DNA of 34,275 nucleotides from Echinicola pacifica DSM 19836 (GCF_000373245.1 NZ_KB890744.1:1-34275), one strand, 5' to 3'. Counted from the first letter of the stretch, positions 8,485-16,919 are shown. The notes: generated from the letters alone by a model not told the origin. Made by a program: numbers and translations.

Positions 8485-8549
8485 AGAAACTTAGCACCAA
8501 GAATTCCATTTCACGCTCCAAATTCTGAAACACCCAGAGATTCCCGTTA
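8485..8549 (-). pseudogene. 3' end of a third DUF4221 gene
   Basis: Read on the minus strand, these 65 bases encode NGNLWVFQNLEREMEFLVLS. This is nearly the same as the C-terminus of the intact DUF4221 protein ending at 4660 (DGDLWVFQNLDDELGFLVLS). The DNA match is also strong: AACTTAGCACCAAGAAT is shared exactly. The stop codon has changed from TAG to TAT, so even the ending is lost. Everything upstream of this tail is missing. Confidence 0.75.
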
Positions 8550-8663
8550 ACTAATAATCCTCAAATGTAAGGGGAACCCTTGCCTTTCGGTTAATACTAT
8601 TTTGTCAAATTATTTGACGATAATAAAGGGTAACACATTTTTTACAGGGGCTTTTAACCCAAA

Positions 8664-8689
8664 AAAGCGGGATCGACACATCCCGCTTT
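8664..8689 (-). terminator. Rho-independent terminator of hmp
   Basis: A 10-bp perfect stem, AAAGCGGGAT/ATCCCGCTTT, has a 6-nt loop. Read on the minus strand it continues into a run of six T. It lies about 50 bp after the hmp stop codon. Confidence 0.8.
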
Positions 8690-8740
8690 AATTATATTCT
8701 CATAAATAAACTACTTGATTTACTTCCTAAGGCTGCTCCT

Positions 8741-9949
8741 TTAGTTCAAGGATAAGGAAGCTGGACCAAACTCCTCATAGTGAATGGATTCACTCGGTAC
8801 TCCTTCGGCTTTGAGGTATTCATATTGCTTGGTAATGAAGGGGGCGGGACCACAGATATAATAATCCGCTCCGTCTTTAAGCACCTCATCCTTGATCAAG
8901 CTTAGTTCCACCACACCAGTATGAACTGAGGCATCAGCGGAATCCAGTTGCTCATAAAAAATATGCTGATTGAGATGCTTATGTGAATCAGTCAATTCTG
9001 ACAATCTATTCTTAAAGGCATGCACCGCCTCATTTCTACAGCCATGAATCCATAAAATCTGTCCGGTGGATTCACTATCCGCTAGGCTAAGCTTCTCCAC
9101 CATGGAAAGCAGGGGTGTCTGTCCTACTCCACCACTTATAAATATTTTGGCTCTTGAGGGGCTGTCTTTTAGCACAAAGGTGCCAGCGGGTGCAGTGATC
9201 TCCACTGAATCGCCCTCCTCAATATGATCGTGAAGCCTATTGCTGATCATCCCATTTGGATGAGTGCCATTTGCTTCTTTCTTAACGGATATCCGGTAAT
9301 ATTCACCGTTTGGAGCACAGGAAATGCTGTATTGTCGAGGCTGGAGCAAGTTCATCTCCGGAAGAAATAATCGAAGGCTTATAAACTGCCCAGACTCATA
9401 ATCTGCCACCGCTCCTCCGTCCGACGGATAGAGATAAAAAGAAGTAATTTCGGCAGATTCTTTGACTTTTCTCCTGACGATAAATGGCCTCCATCCTGTC
9501 CATCCACCCTTTTCATTGATCTGCTGATCATAGAGCTTCTGCTCATGGCCGCTCATCAGGGCAGCAAGCTGATTATAAGCCACAGTCCACGCATCCACAA
9601 GAGCGGGACTAGCGGCATCCCCCAATACCTCCTGAATGGAGGCTATCAAATGGCGCCCCACGATACTGTAATGCTCCGGACGAATATCCAGACTCGTGTG
9701 CTTATGACCAATATTATTCACCACTGGCATCAGGACAGAAGGATCCTCAATATGCTCGGCATAAGCCAATACCGCCATCGCCAAAGCCCGCTGTTGCTTA
9801 TTATTGGTCTGATTGCCCATATTAAACACATGCTTCAGCTCAGGATTATGAGTCAGCATCCTCTCGTAAAAATGAGTGGTCAATAAAACACCGTTCTCTC
9901 TTAACACCGGCACGGTGTCCTTTACCAATTGTTTCTGTTCTCTAGTCAT
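8741..9949 (-). CDS. hmp: Flavohemoprotein, nitric oxide dioxygenase
   Basis: The enzyme converts NO and O2 to nitrate in the cytoplasm, using NAD(P)H, FAD and heme b. Its 402 residues match the family length. The globin domain (1-140) shows Tyr28 (B10), Gln52 (E7), proximal His84 in GHKHTSLDI, and Tyr94, each one position before its E. coli counterpart. The FAD domain has QPRQYSIS. The NAD domain has GGVGQTPLLSM and ends YYICGPAPF and YEEFGP. It follows an Rrf2-family regulator and a cupin on the same strand, 51 bp after the regulator. That gap contains its own promoter and a copy of the putative operator, so NO or nitrosative stress is the likely inducer. No key residue is missing. Confidence 0.96.
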   Translation of the reverse strand: MTREQKQLVKDTVPVLRENGVLLTTHFYERMLTHNPELKHVFNMGNQTNNKQQRALAMAVLAYAEHIEDPSVLMPVVNNIGHKHTSLDIRPEHYSIVGRHLIASIQEVLGDAASPALVDAWTVAYNQLAALMSGHEQKLYDQQINEKGGWTGWRPFIVRRKVKESAEITSFYLYPSDGGAVADYESGQFISLRLFLPEMNLLQPRQYSISCAPNGEYYRISVKKEANGTHPNGMISNRLHDHIEEGDSVEITAPAGTFVLKDSPSRAKIFISGGVGQTPLLSMVEKLSLADSESTGQILWIHGCRNEAVHAFKNRLSELTDSHKHLNQHIFYEQLDSADASVHTGVVELSLIKDEVLKDGADYYICGPAPFITKQYEYLKAEGVPSESIHYEEFGPASLSLN

Positions 9950-9963
9950 ACTGATACTTTATT

Positions 9964-9989
9964 AATAAAAGATAAATTTGTCCTTTATT
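9964..9989. promoter_or_regulatory. Putative Rrf2-type operator of hmp
   Basis: This 26-bp site ends in TTTGTCCTTTATT. It matches the centre of the perfect palindrome at 10841-10882 at all but three positions, all in its left half (AATAAAAGATAAA instead of AATAAAGGACAAG). It lies between the two hmp promoter elements, so a bound repressor would block RNA polymerase. A second GGACAAA follows at 9991-9997, forming an alternative 7-7-7 inverted repeat with TTTGTCC at 9977-9983. Confidence 0.65.
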
Positions 9990-9996
9990 TGGACAA
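9967..9996 (-). promoter_or_regulatory. Promoter of hmp (Bacteroidota type)
   Basis: On the minus strand TTG (9996-9994) is followed after 19 nt by TATCTTTT (9974-9967). The latter differs from the consensus TAnnTTTG only at the last base. The spacing is right for the Bacteroidota primary sigma factor. The hmp start codon lies about 18 nt further on, so the leader is short. Confidence 0.5.
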
Positions 9997-10000
9997 AAAA

Positions 10001-10438
10001 TTATTTGTTCAATGTTAATTTCCCATTTAGGTGCTCTCTGTTAAATTCTCCGATGGTGGTTTTATAAAGCATGCTGGTTATTTGATTACGGACTATTTTA
10101 AAATCCTCATGGAGTGGACAGGGATTATTCTCTGAGCAATAGCTCAAACCCATACCACATCCGGTAAATAGCTCATTGCCTTCGAGTGCAGTGATAATAT
10201 CTGCCATGGGGCGCTGGAGTCCTGGCGCATCGATATAAAACCCTCCATGGGGGCCTTTTATGGACAGCACGAGCCCCTGCTGGCTGAGTTTCTGTAGTAT
10301 TTTAGCCAAAAAATGCTCTGGAGAATTGATGTTTTCAGCAATTTCCCTGATGCCTGTTCGCTGGCCTTCCTGAGACCTTACGGCAATATAAATAACCGCC
10401 CTCATGGCGTATTCGCATGTTTTGGAGAAAAAACCCAT
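10001..10438 (-). CDS. Rrf2-family transcriptional regulator, NsrR-like, with a Cys3 cluster site
   Basis: The 145-residue protein has the Rrf2 winged helix (SKTCEYAMRAVIYIA, then REIAENINSPEHFLAKILQKL and the wing KGPHGGF) and three C-terminal cysteines, Cys94, Cys101 and Cys107. The spacing is C-X6-C-X5-C, close to the C-X5-C-X5-C of IscR-type proteins that bind an Fe-S cluster. In NsrR the cluster reacts with NO and repression is lifted. Its position directly before hmp fits this role. It starts 20 bp after the cupin gene, so both are probably read from the promoter at 10830-10860, which overlaps a perfect palindrome; autoregulation is likely. IscR-like iron-sulfur control is the main alternative. 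Confidence 0.85.
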   Translation of the reverse strand: MGFFSKTCEYAMRAVIYIAVRSQEGQRTGIREIAENINSPEHFLAKILQKLSQQGLVLSIKGPHGGFYIDAPGLQRPMADIITALEGNELFTGCGMGLSYCSENNPCPLHEDFKIVRNQITSMLYKTTIGEFNREHLNGKLTLNK

Positions 10439-10458
10439 TTAACGTCTTCTTTTTTAAA

Positions 10459-10776
10459 CTATTTATTCTTGTCAATTTTAATTAAGGAAAGCCTTACTAT
10501 ACTGTCCTCTCGAGCAGTCAGATGATGCAAAACATCCGCTTCCAAAGCGACCATCATTCCAGTCTTTAGGTGAAGCAGCTCCTCCCCAAGTCCAAAATCG
10601 ATAGCTCCCCTCATCACACAGACCACAATAGGAAACCCCGCTTTATGCTCCTTCATCTCCTGCCCTTCCCGGAAACTTATCCGAATTTCCTTCACCGCAG
10701 GCGTATCCAACATTACTTTTAGCACTGGGCGACTGTCGCCATAGGTGATCGCTTCATTAATTGCTGCTACTTCCAT
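10459..10776 (-). CDS. Small cupin-domain protein
   Basis: I start it at the Met at 10776 (MEVAAINEAITYGDSRPVLK). The frame is open to 10860, but that extension would run into the promoter and palindrome. The 105-residue product is a single-domain cupin: FREGQEMKEHKAGFPIVVCV is the first motif with Glu and His ligands, GAIDFGL and KTGMMVALEADVLHHLTA the second. Metal binding is likely, the substrate unknown. It is the first gene of the cupin-Rrf2-hmp unit. Cupins of this type recur with NO and redox regulators in Bacteroidota, possibly as sensors or scavenging enzymes, but I cannot assign a reaction. Confidence 0.75.
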   Translation of the reverse strand: MEVAAINEAITYGDSRPVLKVMLDTPAVKEIRISFREGQEMKEHKAGFPIVVCVMRGAIDFGLGEELLHLKTGMMVALEADVLHHLTAREDSIVRLSLIKIDKNK

Positions 10777-10829
10777 GCTCCTATAGTTTATGTTTATAAG
10801 TCTCCCCTCTTTACCGCTCTCTTTATGCT

Positions 10830-10860
10830 CAAATATAAGAGAGAATTTAATAAAGGACAA
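10830..10860 (-). promoter_or_regulatory. Promoter of the cupin-Rrf2 unit
   Basis: On the minus strand TTG (10860-10858) is followed after 20 nt by TATATTTG (10837-10830), a perfect TAnnTTTG element. The TTG and almost all of the spacer belong to one arm of the palindrome at 10841-10882, so promoter and operator are interlocked. The predicted start of transcription leaves a leader of about 45 nt before the cupin Met. Confidence 0.7.
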
Positions 10861-10882
10861 GTTTGTCCTTTATTAAATTCTC
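10841..10882. promoter_or_regulatory. Perfect 42-bp palindrome, putative Rrf2/NsrR operator
   Basis: Two perfect 20-bp arms flank a central GT. The core is AATAAAGGACAA-GT-TTGTCCTTTATT, extended by TTTA and GAGA on the outside. It overlaps the TTG element of the cupin promoter. The half-site TTTGTCCTTTATT recurs exactly in the hmp promoter. As RNA it could fold, but it lies upstream of the predicted transcript start, so a DNA-binding role is more likely. Confidence 0.8.
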
Positions 10883-11119
10883 AATAAAAACCAGTGAGTT
10901 GATCCACGCAGAATGAAAGGCAACACACAGAGGTATGGAAAAGGAAGATCAGCAGTTTTTTTTCCAATCCCACCGAGCAAGTTCCTCTGTGTATTGCTGG
11001 AAATTAACTAAGGAAGATATAATAGGTAAGTGTCTGGGGGCTAAATTCTCTTGACAAAAAAACCCTACAAACGCCTATACTCCCCTTATTTAATCTAATG
11101 AGAGAAGAACCGATACAGT

Positions 11120-12241
11120 CTAATTTTCTCCTTCCCCAACGACCACCCCCACCATACTATCGGCAGTGCCATAATACAAAAACCATTGCTCTTTAAAGTA
11201 AACAAGGCCTTCCAGGAAGGTAGTACCATCTTTATATTGTCCGGATTTCTCAAAAGGCAGCTCGGGTTGGATAAACGGCTCATCAGACCTGTCCAATAAC
11301 TTCCACGGTTCTTTGGAATCAAATAGTGCCTGACCACCGGTATATACCCTATTTCCCAGATCACTTACCCCTATATTTGCGGAGTTGCCAGCATTATAGA
11401 TTACCACGATCCCATCAGCGGTGCGTACAGGGGGCGGTCCAGCTTCGACCAACCAGGAATCGAAATACCCAGGTCGTGGGCTCAGCACCGGAGCCAAATT
11501 CCCCTCATAGGTCTCTACTGGCTCCCAGTGAATCAGGTCCTCTGAGGAAGCCAGCCAAATATGGGGAACGCCATAATACATCCAATACTTCCCATTTATC
11601 ATCGCTGCCACCAATTCTCCATCCTGAAGCTCCGTGACGATAGCGCCCGACTTGGTCTCTTGATTATGGTATTTTCCGTCTTTCCATTGTTTGAAGATAG
11701 GCCCATGTTTCTCCCAATGCAGCAGATCCGAGGAGGTGGCCACCGCTAGCCGTGGATACTCTCTGTTCCATTGGGTATAGGTCAATACGTAAGTTCCCTC
11801 CGGAGTTTCTATTATGCGCGGATCTTCAGTGCCTCCTGTCCATTCAAATTCCTTCTGATTATCCTCTGCTGGATAGAATATCGGTACTTTATTCCTTATA
11901 AATTCCCTTCCATCCTCGCTAGTAGCAAGACCTATTCTTGAGGTATGTCCCCCAATTTCGTTTTCTCCAAGCTTCTCTTCGGCACGATATAGCACATGGA
12001 TCTTCCCGTCTTTTACGATAGCTGCTGGGTTAAAGGTCGCCATGGACTCCCAGTGCACGCTTTCGCCAGACATTGGGTCCTCAAAAACCGTTTCGCTGGT
12101 GGGGCTGATGATTGGCTGAGGATCATCTCCTCGCAAAAAAGGCCCAAGCATCCAGCTTTTCTCCTGAGCCATGACGGCTGAGCCCATCCCCATACCTAGA
12201 AGTAGGAATAGCCTCCCTATATATTTTATTTTCATCTTCAT
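11120..12241 (-). CDS. Secreted GH130-family glycosidase/phosphorylase
   Basis: The 373-residue protein starts with a type I signal peptide (LFLLLGMGMGSAVMAQE) and folds as a five-bladed propeller. GH130 features are FNPAAIVKDGKIHVLYRAEE near 70-89, GGTEDPRI with the putative catalytic Asp140, and the repeated LATSEDG/VATSSDLLHWE/LASSEDLIHWE blade motif. GH130 enzymes act on beta-mannosides. Cytoplasmic members are mostly phosphorylases, while exported ones from Bacteroidota are often beta-1,2-mannosidases. Because it is exported, hydrolysis is the more likely reaction. It follows the SusC-SusD pair on the same strand, 71 bp after susD, so it probably processes the glycan taken up by that pair. 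The substrate is inferred from the family only. Confidence 0.85.
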   Translation of the reverse strand: MKMKIKYIGRLFLLLGMGMGSAVMAQEKSWMLGPFLRGDDPQPIISPTSETVFEDPMSGESVHWESMATFNPAAIVKDGKIHVLYRAEEKLGENEIGGHTSRIGLATSEDGREFIRNKVPIFYPAEDNQKEFEWTGGTEDPRIIETPEGTYVLTYTQWNREYPRLAVATSSDLLHWEKHGPIFKQWKDGKYHNQETKSGAIVTELQDGELVAAMINGKYWMYYGVPHIWLASSEDLIHWEPVETYEGNLAPVLSPRPGYFDSWLVEAGPPPVRTADGIVVIYNAGNSANIGVSDLGNRVYTGGQALFDSKEPWKLLDRSDEPFIQPELPFEKSGQYKDGTTFLEGLVYFKEQWFLYYGTADSMVGVVVGEGEN

Positions 12242-12312
12242 ATTTTATTTGATTGATTTGGTTTCAAAAAACGGCAACTTACCCCACTTCCAAAATGCCA
12301 TTCTATTCCTTT

Positions 12313-13797
12313 CTAATATCCGGGATTTTGGCCAATCCTGCCGCCCGACTTATCGATTTCCCCCTGAGGTACAGGGTAGAGCATATGATAATCCTGGAAA
12401 TTTTTGCCCAAGGCAGTGAGACTGGATTTGGCAATCCCCCAGCGCTTAAGATCGTTGAAACGCTGCGACTCAAAACCTAGCTCCACTCTTCTTTCTTGCC
12501 TCAATGCCGCTATAGCCTCTTCCATGCTAAGGCCCTTATTGGATAAGGGAGGCAAAATAGCTCCTGTATTTGGTAAACCACTTAAAGCAGGTGTATTGCG
12601 AGCTCTGGCTCTGACCTGATCTATCAGCAGAAGGCCTTGATTTATGTCTCCTTGCTGCAAATAAGCCTCGGCTTTCCATAATAGCACGTCAGCATAGCGG
12701 ATGTAAATTTTATTTCCTGGAGAATCATCATTCCCTTTATACTCCCCATCGGTGGAGCCCAGCAGCTTATGGATCAATTGTCTTTCTGGATTTACGGTAT
12801 AGCCACTGCGCGGATCTCCTTGCTCAAAAGCTGCCAAAAAATCCTCCGAAGGTGCCACAAACCCCCAGCCCATCAGCGCTCCCAGCCCATTTCCTTTATT
12901 CGGGTTTAATCCCTGTTCATGGTTATAAGCAAATATTACTTCCTGTTCCTTATATTCTTTACTTACCTCAAATGCATCAAAATAATGAGGGTTCAGTGCA
13001 TAGAATCCCAAGCTTTCTATCTCCGCTATATACTGAAGCACCTTAGTCCAGTCCTCCTCAAACAGGGCTATTTTAGCCTGCAGTGCTTTCACCGCTCCTA
13101 ATGAAACTCTCCATGGCTCAGCTTCACTGGAATATTTCGCTGTGGGTAATAAGACCGCTGCACTTTCTAAATCAGCCTTTATTTGTTCCACTACCAAACT
13201 TTTTGACACCCTTCCGGCCACCTCATAAGCCTGCTCAAAATTCTCTAAAGGCTTAGTCAATAAGGGGACATCCCCGAAATTATTGGTAAGCTCAAAGTAA
13301 TAGTAGGCTCTTAAGAAATATACCTCTCCCAATAATCTATCCTGAAGGGAAGGGCTCATCCCCGTCTGTGCAGCTAGATTTTCCTGCTCCAGCAGCGCAA
13401 TGGCCTGATTACATCTGGCGATCCCCTCATAATCGTAGGTCCAAGTCCCATTAAAAGCCCCATTCAATGAAGTGAAATTAAAGGAGGCAACTTGATCCAT
13501 CCATGCCTGATCTCCGTCAGGATTCCATTTCTTCTCCATATCCCCGGAAGCAATATCGTAAATGATAAAATCAACCCTCAATACGGTTCCTCCTAGCCAA
13601 TTCCACTCCCCAATTATATTTAAGGTATTGGAGAGGACTTGATAAGAAGAATTTACCGAAGAGGTCACCGAAGATTCCGTCGGCTCCGTATTGATCTGAT
13701 CTTGCGTGATGAGTCCTATGGGTTCTTTATCCAGGAAGGAGTCGCAAGCTCCAAAACTGAGAGAAGATAGGACGAGTATTTTTATGACGTTTTTCAT
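12313..13797 (-). CDS. SusD/RagB-family surface glycan-binding lipoprotein
   Basis: The protein (494 residues, typical length) has a lipobox Cys18 (SLSFGAC) followed by DSFLDKEP, the usual start of mature SusD proteins. The N-terminal SusD-like domain contains TPR helices (RCNQAIALLEQ, LLGEVYFLRAYYYFELTNNFGDVPL). The C-terminal RagB part ends with KIYIRYADVLLWKAEAYLQ, RQERRVELGFESQRFNDLKRW and YPVPQGEIDKSGG. It binds oligosaccharide at the cell surface and acts as the lid of the SusC channel. It begins 11 bp after the susC stop and is cotranscribed with it. The family is certain. The ligand is unknown, with mannoside suggested by the GH130 neighbour. Confidence 0.95.
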   Translation of the reverse strand: MKNVIKILVLSSLSFGACDSFLDKEPIGLITQDQINTEPTESSVTSSVNSSYQVLSNTLNIIGEWNWLGGTVLRVDFIIYDIASGDMEKKWNPDGDQAWMDQVASFNFTSLNGAFNGTWTYDYEGIARCNQAIALLEQENLAAQTGMSPSLQDRLLGEVYFLRAYYYFELTNNFGDVPLLTKPLENFEQAYEVAGRVSKSLVVEQIKADLESAAVLLPTAKYSSEAEPWRVSLGAVKALQAKIALFEEDWTKVLQYIAEIESLGFYALNPHYFDAFEVSKEYKEQEVIFAYNHEQGLNPNKGNGLGALMGWGFVAPSEDFLAAFEQGDPRSGYTVNPERQLIHKLLGSTDGEYKGNDDSPGNKIYIRYADVLLWKAEAYLQQGDINQGLLLIDQVRARARNTPALSGLPNTGAILPPLSNKGLSMEEAIAALRQERRVELGFESQRFNDLKRWGIAKSSLTALGKNFQDYHMLYPVPQGEIDKSGGRIGQNPGY

Positions 13798-13808
13798 GAT
13801 AGCTAGAA

Positions 13809-16800
13809 TTAGAAATTAACATTCACCCCCAATAGGATGGTTAGTGACTGAGGATAAGTTCCCCTATCGATTAGATCGGTAGATTCAGGGTCCAGACCAC
13901 TGTATTTAGTAAAAGTGAGCAGGTTTTGGCCAGAAATGTAAAATCGCATGCCCGCAATGTCTGATAGCTTTTCTTTGCTTATTGTATAGCCCAACTCAAT
14001 ATTCTTGAGTCTTAGATAAGAGGCATTTTCCACGAAAATATCAGAGATATTACTACTTCCATTATCACTAAAACTTACCCTGGGAATGGTATTCGAACTC
14101 CCTTCTCCATCCCAACTGCTGAGTACCCTGTCGGAGAAATTAAATGGTCGGGTGTCATAATCGATGATTTTTTTGAGGTCATTATATCGATCCACACCAG
14201 CCACTCCCTGAAATAAAATACTGAAATCAAAGGCTTTATAATTCATATTTACCGTGGTGCCGTAACTGATTTTAGGGTTTGGGTTTCCTATAAAATCGCG
14301 GTCATTATCATTGATAAGCCCATTTTGGTCCAGGTCTTTAAATTTTATATCCCCAGCTTGCTGTGCAGGATTTGGAGTGCCAAATAGGTGTTGGCTTACC
14401 TCCTCCTCATTTTGGTAGATGCCCTCTTGCACAAAACCATAATAGGCATTCAAGGAATGGCCACGTTGGGTTCTGGTCACATTACCATCCAGATAAGGCA
14501 GGTTGGGGTGCAGGCCTGTTACTTCGTTTTTGAGGCTCGCAATATTGCCAGTAATGGAATATTTGAAGATATTATCCCTATTCCGATACGAAAGTGCAAG
14601 CTCCAGCCCACTATTAGTTACTTCTCCCGCATTGATAAAAGTGGGAGCCACTTCTCCAACCAGGTTAGGCAGATTAATGGGTAATAGGATATCTGAGGTG
14701 GTCTTTTTAAAATAATCAAAGCTTGCGTAAACTTTGTTTTGGTACAAGCCCAAATCAAACCCTATATCCGTCTGCGCAGTGGTTTCCCATTTCAGGTCTG
14801 CATTGCCATACCGACTGATCAGATACCTGTCTTGCTCCCTTTTGAATAAAGTCAAATAGGCATAATTTGGAATCTCTTGGTTTCCAAGCTTGCCCCAGCT
14901 TCCGCGCAGCTTTAGCTCGGATAGCCAGCTGCTATTCCGTAAAAAATCCTCTTCCGATATCATCCAGCCTGCTGAGAAAGAAGGGAAATATCCCCATTTA
15001 TTATTGGAAGCAAATCGGGAGGAAGCATCCGCCCGGAAATTCGTGGTGACCATATATCGGTCATTATAGACGTAAGTTCCCGAGCCAAAATAAGAAAACA
15101 AGGCCCACTCGGAGGCAAAACCACCATTCCATAAGTCCCGCTCAGTATTTCCAAAATCGATGTATCGGAAGTTTGGGTCAACAAAATCATAACGTCTTCT
15201 GGAAGCCCCAAGGTTTTCTGCCTTATTACTTATAAATTCACTTCCCACCAAAGCGGTAATGTAATTCTTACCAAAGGTTTTATCGTAAGTCAGGCTATTA
15301 TTCCAGGTAATCGTAATTTCCTGCCCTCGGCTTTCATCCAGTCCATTTGGGCGATTTTGCCTACCTAGCCCCTTATCAAATTCATTTCCTCCTCCATCAT
15401 CATCACCATAGTTGACACCAAATACCTTATTATGAAAAAAGTTGACATCAGCCCCTAGATTGGTCCTGAAGTTCAGTGACTTGTCCTTCAAAAAGGAATA
15501 TTCTCCAAATATATTTCCAAAGGTTTTAAATGTTGACCGTACATCATCGGTAAAATAAGCCAAGGCTATAGGATTCTGACTCAACTCATACTTTGAACTT
15601 TCGTAAGTCGAGGGATTTCTATAGAATGGCAGATCAGTAAATGGATTTTCCGGACTATAAGTGGGGTCCTCCGCACTTTTGTAAACAGGTATAATCGGCG
15701 GCCTCAAGAAAGCATGCCGGATGATCCCCGGAGAGTCACCGCTGGAGGATATCTTATCCTGCTGGACATAACTTATTTGCAAATTCATCCCCACAGTAAG
15801 CCTGTCGGTCAATTTTGACTTCACATTTGATCGAAGATTGATCCTATTATATAGGTCATTATCAAAGACCACTATTCCATTTTGCTTAAAATACCCTGCT
15901 GAGATCAAATAAGATGTTTTATCATTACTTCCTGAAGCAGAAAAATCCACATTATTGGTTCGGCCTAATTCAAATAACTCATCAAGGTAGTTGACATCTC
16001 CAAAATCACTTCTTCCCAGGTCCGCGGTGTAAGGATTGACGCCGCCATATCCAGCATTATCCCAAGCCTTCTCCACGGTCTGCATATACTGACCTGCATT
16101 TAGCAAGGTGGGCAAATTGGTTACTTTCTGTATGCCACTGTAATAATTTACCTTGAAGTGATTCCCTTCCGTGCCACTTTTGGTGGTGATCACTACCACC
16201 CCACCTGAAGCCCTCGATCCATATATCGAAGCCGCAGCAGCATCTTTAAGCACCGTCATGGAAGCTATATCTGAGGGGTTCAGGAAATTAATATCCCGAC
16301 TCGGAACTCCGTCAATCACGTAAAGAGGGTTATTGTTTCCGATGGTTCCATTGCCCCGAATACGGATTTCTACTTCATCTCCAGGTGCTCCCGTGCTTTG
16401 AGTAATCTGTACACCTGCCACCTGTCCCTGAAGGGCCTGAGTGACATTGGGCACCCTTCTGTTCTCCAGATTCTCAATATTTACTGGTGCAACAGCTCCT
16501 GAAATGGTGGCCCCCTTCTGAGACCTATACCCCACCACGACCATCTCATCCAAGTCAGCAATATCCTCCTCTAGATTTATCCGACCGACCTTGGGATCGG
16601 AGACAAGGAGCTCCTGACTGACAAATCCCACGAAGGAAAATACTAAAACTGCATCCTGCTGACTCACCTCTATGGCATATTTTCCCTCCATATCCGTCAC
16701 TGTCACATTCGCAGTCCCCTTGACCATCACCGTCACCCCAGGTAGCGGAAGCTGATCCGTGCTGCTAAATACGACTCCTTCCACCCTCTCCCTAGGTGCA

Positions 16801-16919
16801 GTATTCTGCACATCCTGCGGCATCTCTAAGGCTACCACCGCTTGAAAATCGATCGAGAGCAAAATTAAAATCCCCAATAGGACCAGCGCTCTCGCCTTTT
16901 TGATAATTAATTGCTTCAT
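13809..16919 (-). CDS. SusC/RagA-family TonB-linked outer membrane transporter
   Basis: This 1036-residue protein imports oligosaccharides across the outer membrane with energy from TonB. After an atypical long signal region it has a CarboxypepD_reg-like domain (VEGVVFSSTDQLPLPGVTVM to about residue 120), then the TonB-box region (DEMVVVGY) and a plug domain with QALQGQVAGVQITQSTGAPG, IRGNGTIGNNNPLYVIDGVP and the SusC signature KDAAAASIYGSRASGGVVVI. A 22-strand barrel ends in LLGVNVNF. It is the first gene of the SusC-SusD-GH130 unit. A LacI-type palindrome lies about 28 bp before its start codon, so repression released by a sugar is plausible. No lesion is seen. Confidence 0.96.
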   Translation of the reverse strand: MKQLIIKKARALVLLGILILLSIDFQAVVALEMPQDVQNTAPRERVEGVVFSSTDQLPLPGVTVMVKGTANVTVTDMEGKYAIEVSQQDAVLVFSFVGFVSQELLVSDPKVGRINLEEDIADLDEMVVVGYRSQKGATISGAVAPVNIENLENRRVPNVTQALQGQVAGVQITQSTGAPGDEVEIRIRGNGTIGNNNPLYVIDGVPSRDINFLNPSDIASMTVLKDAAAASIYGSRASGGVVVITTKSGTEGNHFKVNYYSGIQKVTNLPTLLNAGQYMQTVEKAWDNAGYGGVNPYTADLGRSDFGDVNYLDELFELGRTNNVDFSASGSNDKTSYLISAGYFKQNGIVVFDNDLYNRINLRSNVKSKLTDRLTVGMNLQISYVQQDKISSSGDSPGIIRHAFLRPPIIPVYKSAEDPTYSPENPFTDLPFYRNPSTYESSKYELSQNPIALAYFTDDVRSTFKTFGNIFGEYSFLKDKSLNFRTNLGADVNFFHNKVFGVNYGDDDGGGNEFDKGLGRQNRPNGLDESRGQEITITWNNSLTYDKTFGKNYITALVGSEFISNKAENLGASRRRYDFVDPNFRYIDFGNTERDLWNGGFASEWALFSYFGSGTYVYNDRYMVTTNFRADASSRFASNNKWGYFPSFSAGWMISEEDFLRNSSWLSELKLRGSWGKLGNQEIPNYAYLTLFKREQDRYLISRYGNADLKWETTAQTDIGFDLGLYQNKVYASFDYFKKTTSDILLPINLPNLVGEVAPTFINAGEVTNSGLELALSYRNRDNIFKYSITGNIASLKNEVTGLHPNLPYLDGNVTRTQRGHSLNAYYGFVQEGIYQNEEEVSQHLFGTPNPAQQAGDIKFKDLDQNGLINDNDRDFIGNPNPKISYGTTVNMNYKAFDFSILFQGVAGVDRYNDLKKIIDYDTRPFNFSDRVLSSWDGEGSSNTIPRVSFSDNGSSNISDIFVENASYLRLKNIELGYTISKEKLSDIAGMRFYISGQNLLTFTKYSGLDPESTDLIDRGTYPQSLTILLGVNVNF

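Larger units (their letters stand above)
8281..8740. other. Spacer with a gene relic and a terminator
   Basis: Apart from the DUF4221 tail (8485-8549) and the hmp terminator (8664-8689), both listed separately, I see nothing in this stretch. Confidence 0.4.

Noticed and set aside
10841-10882. Palindrome as a transcription terminator
   Set aside because: It is upstream of a promoter, has no GC-rich stem and no gene ends just before it; an operator fits better.
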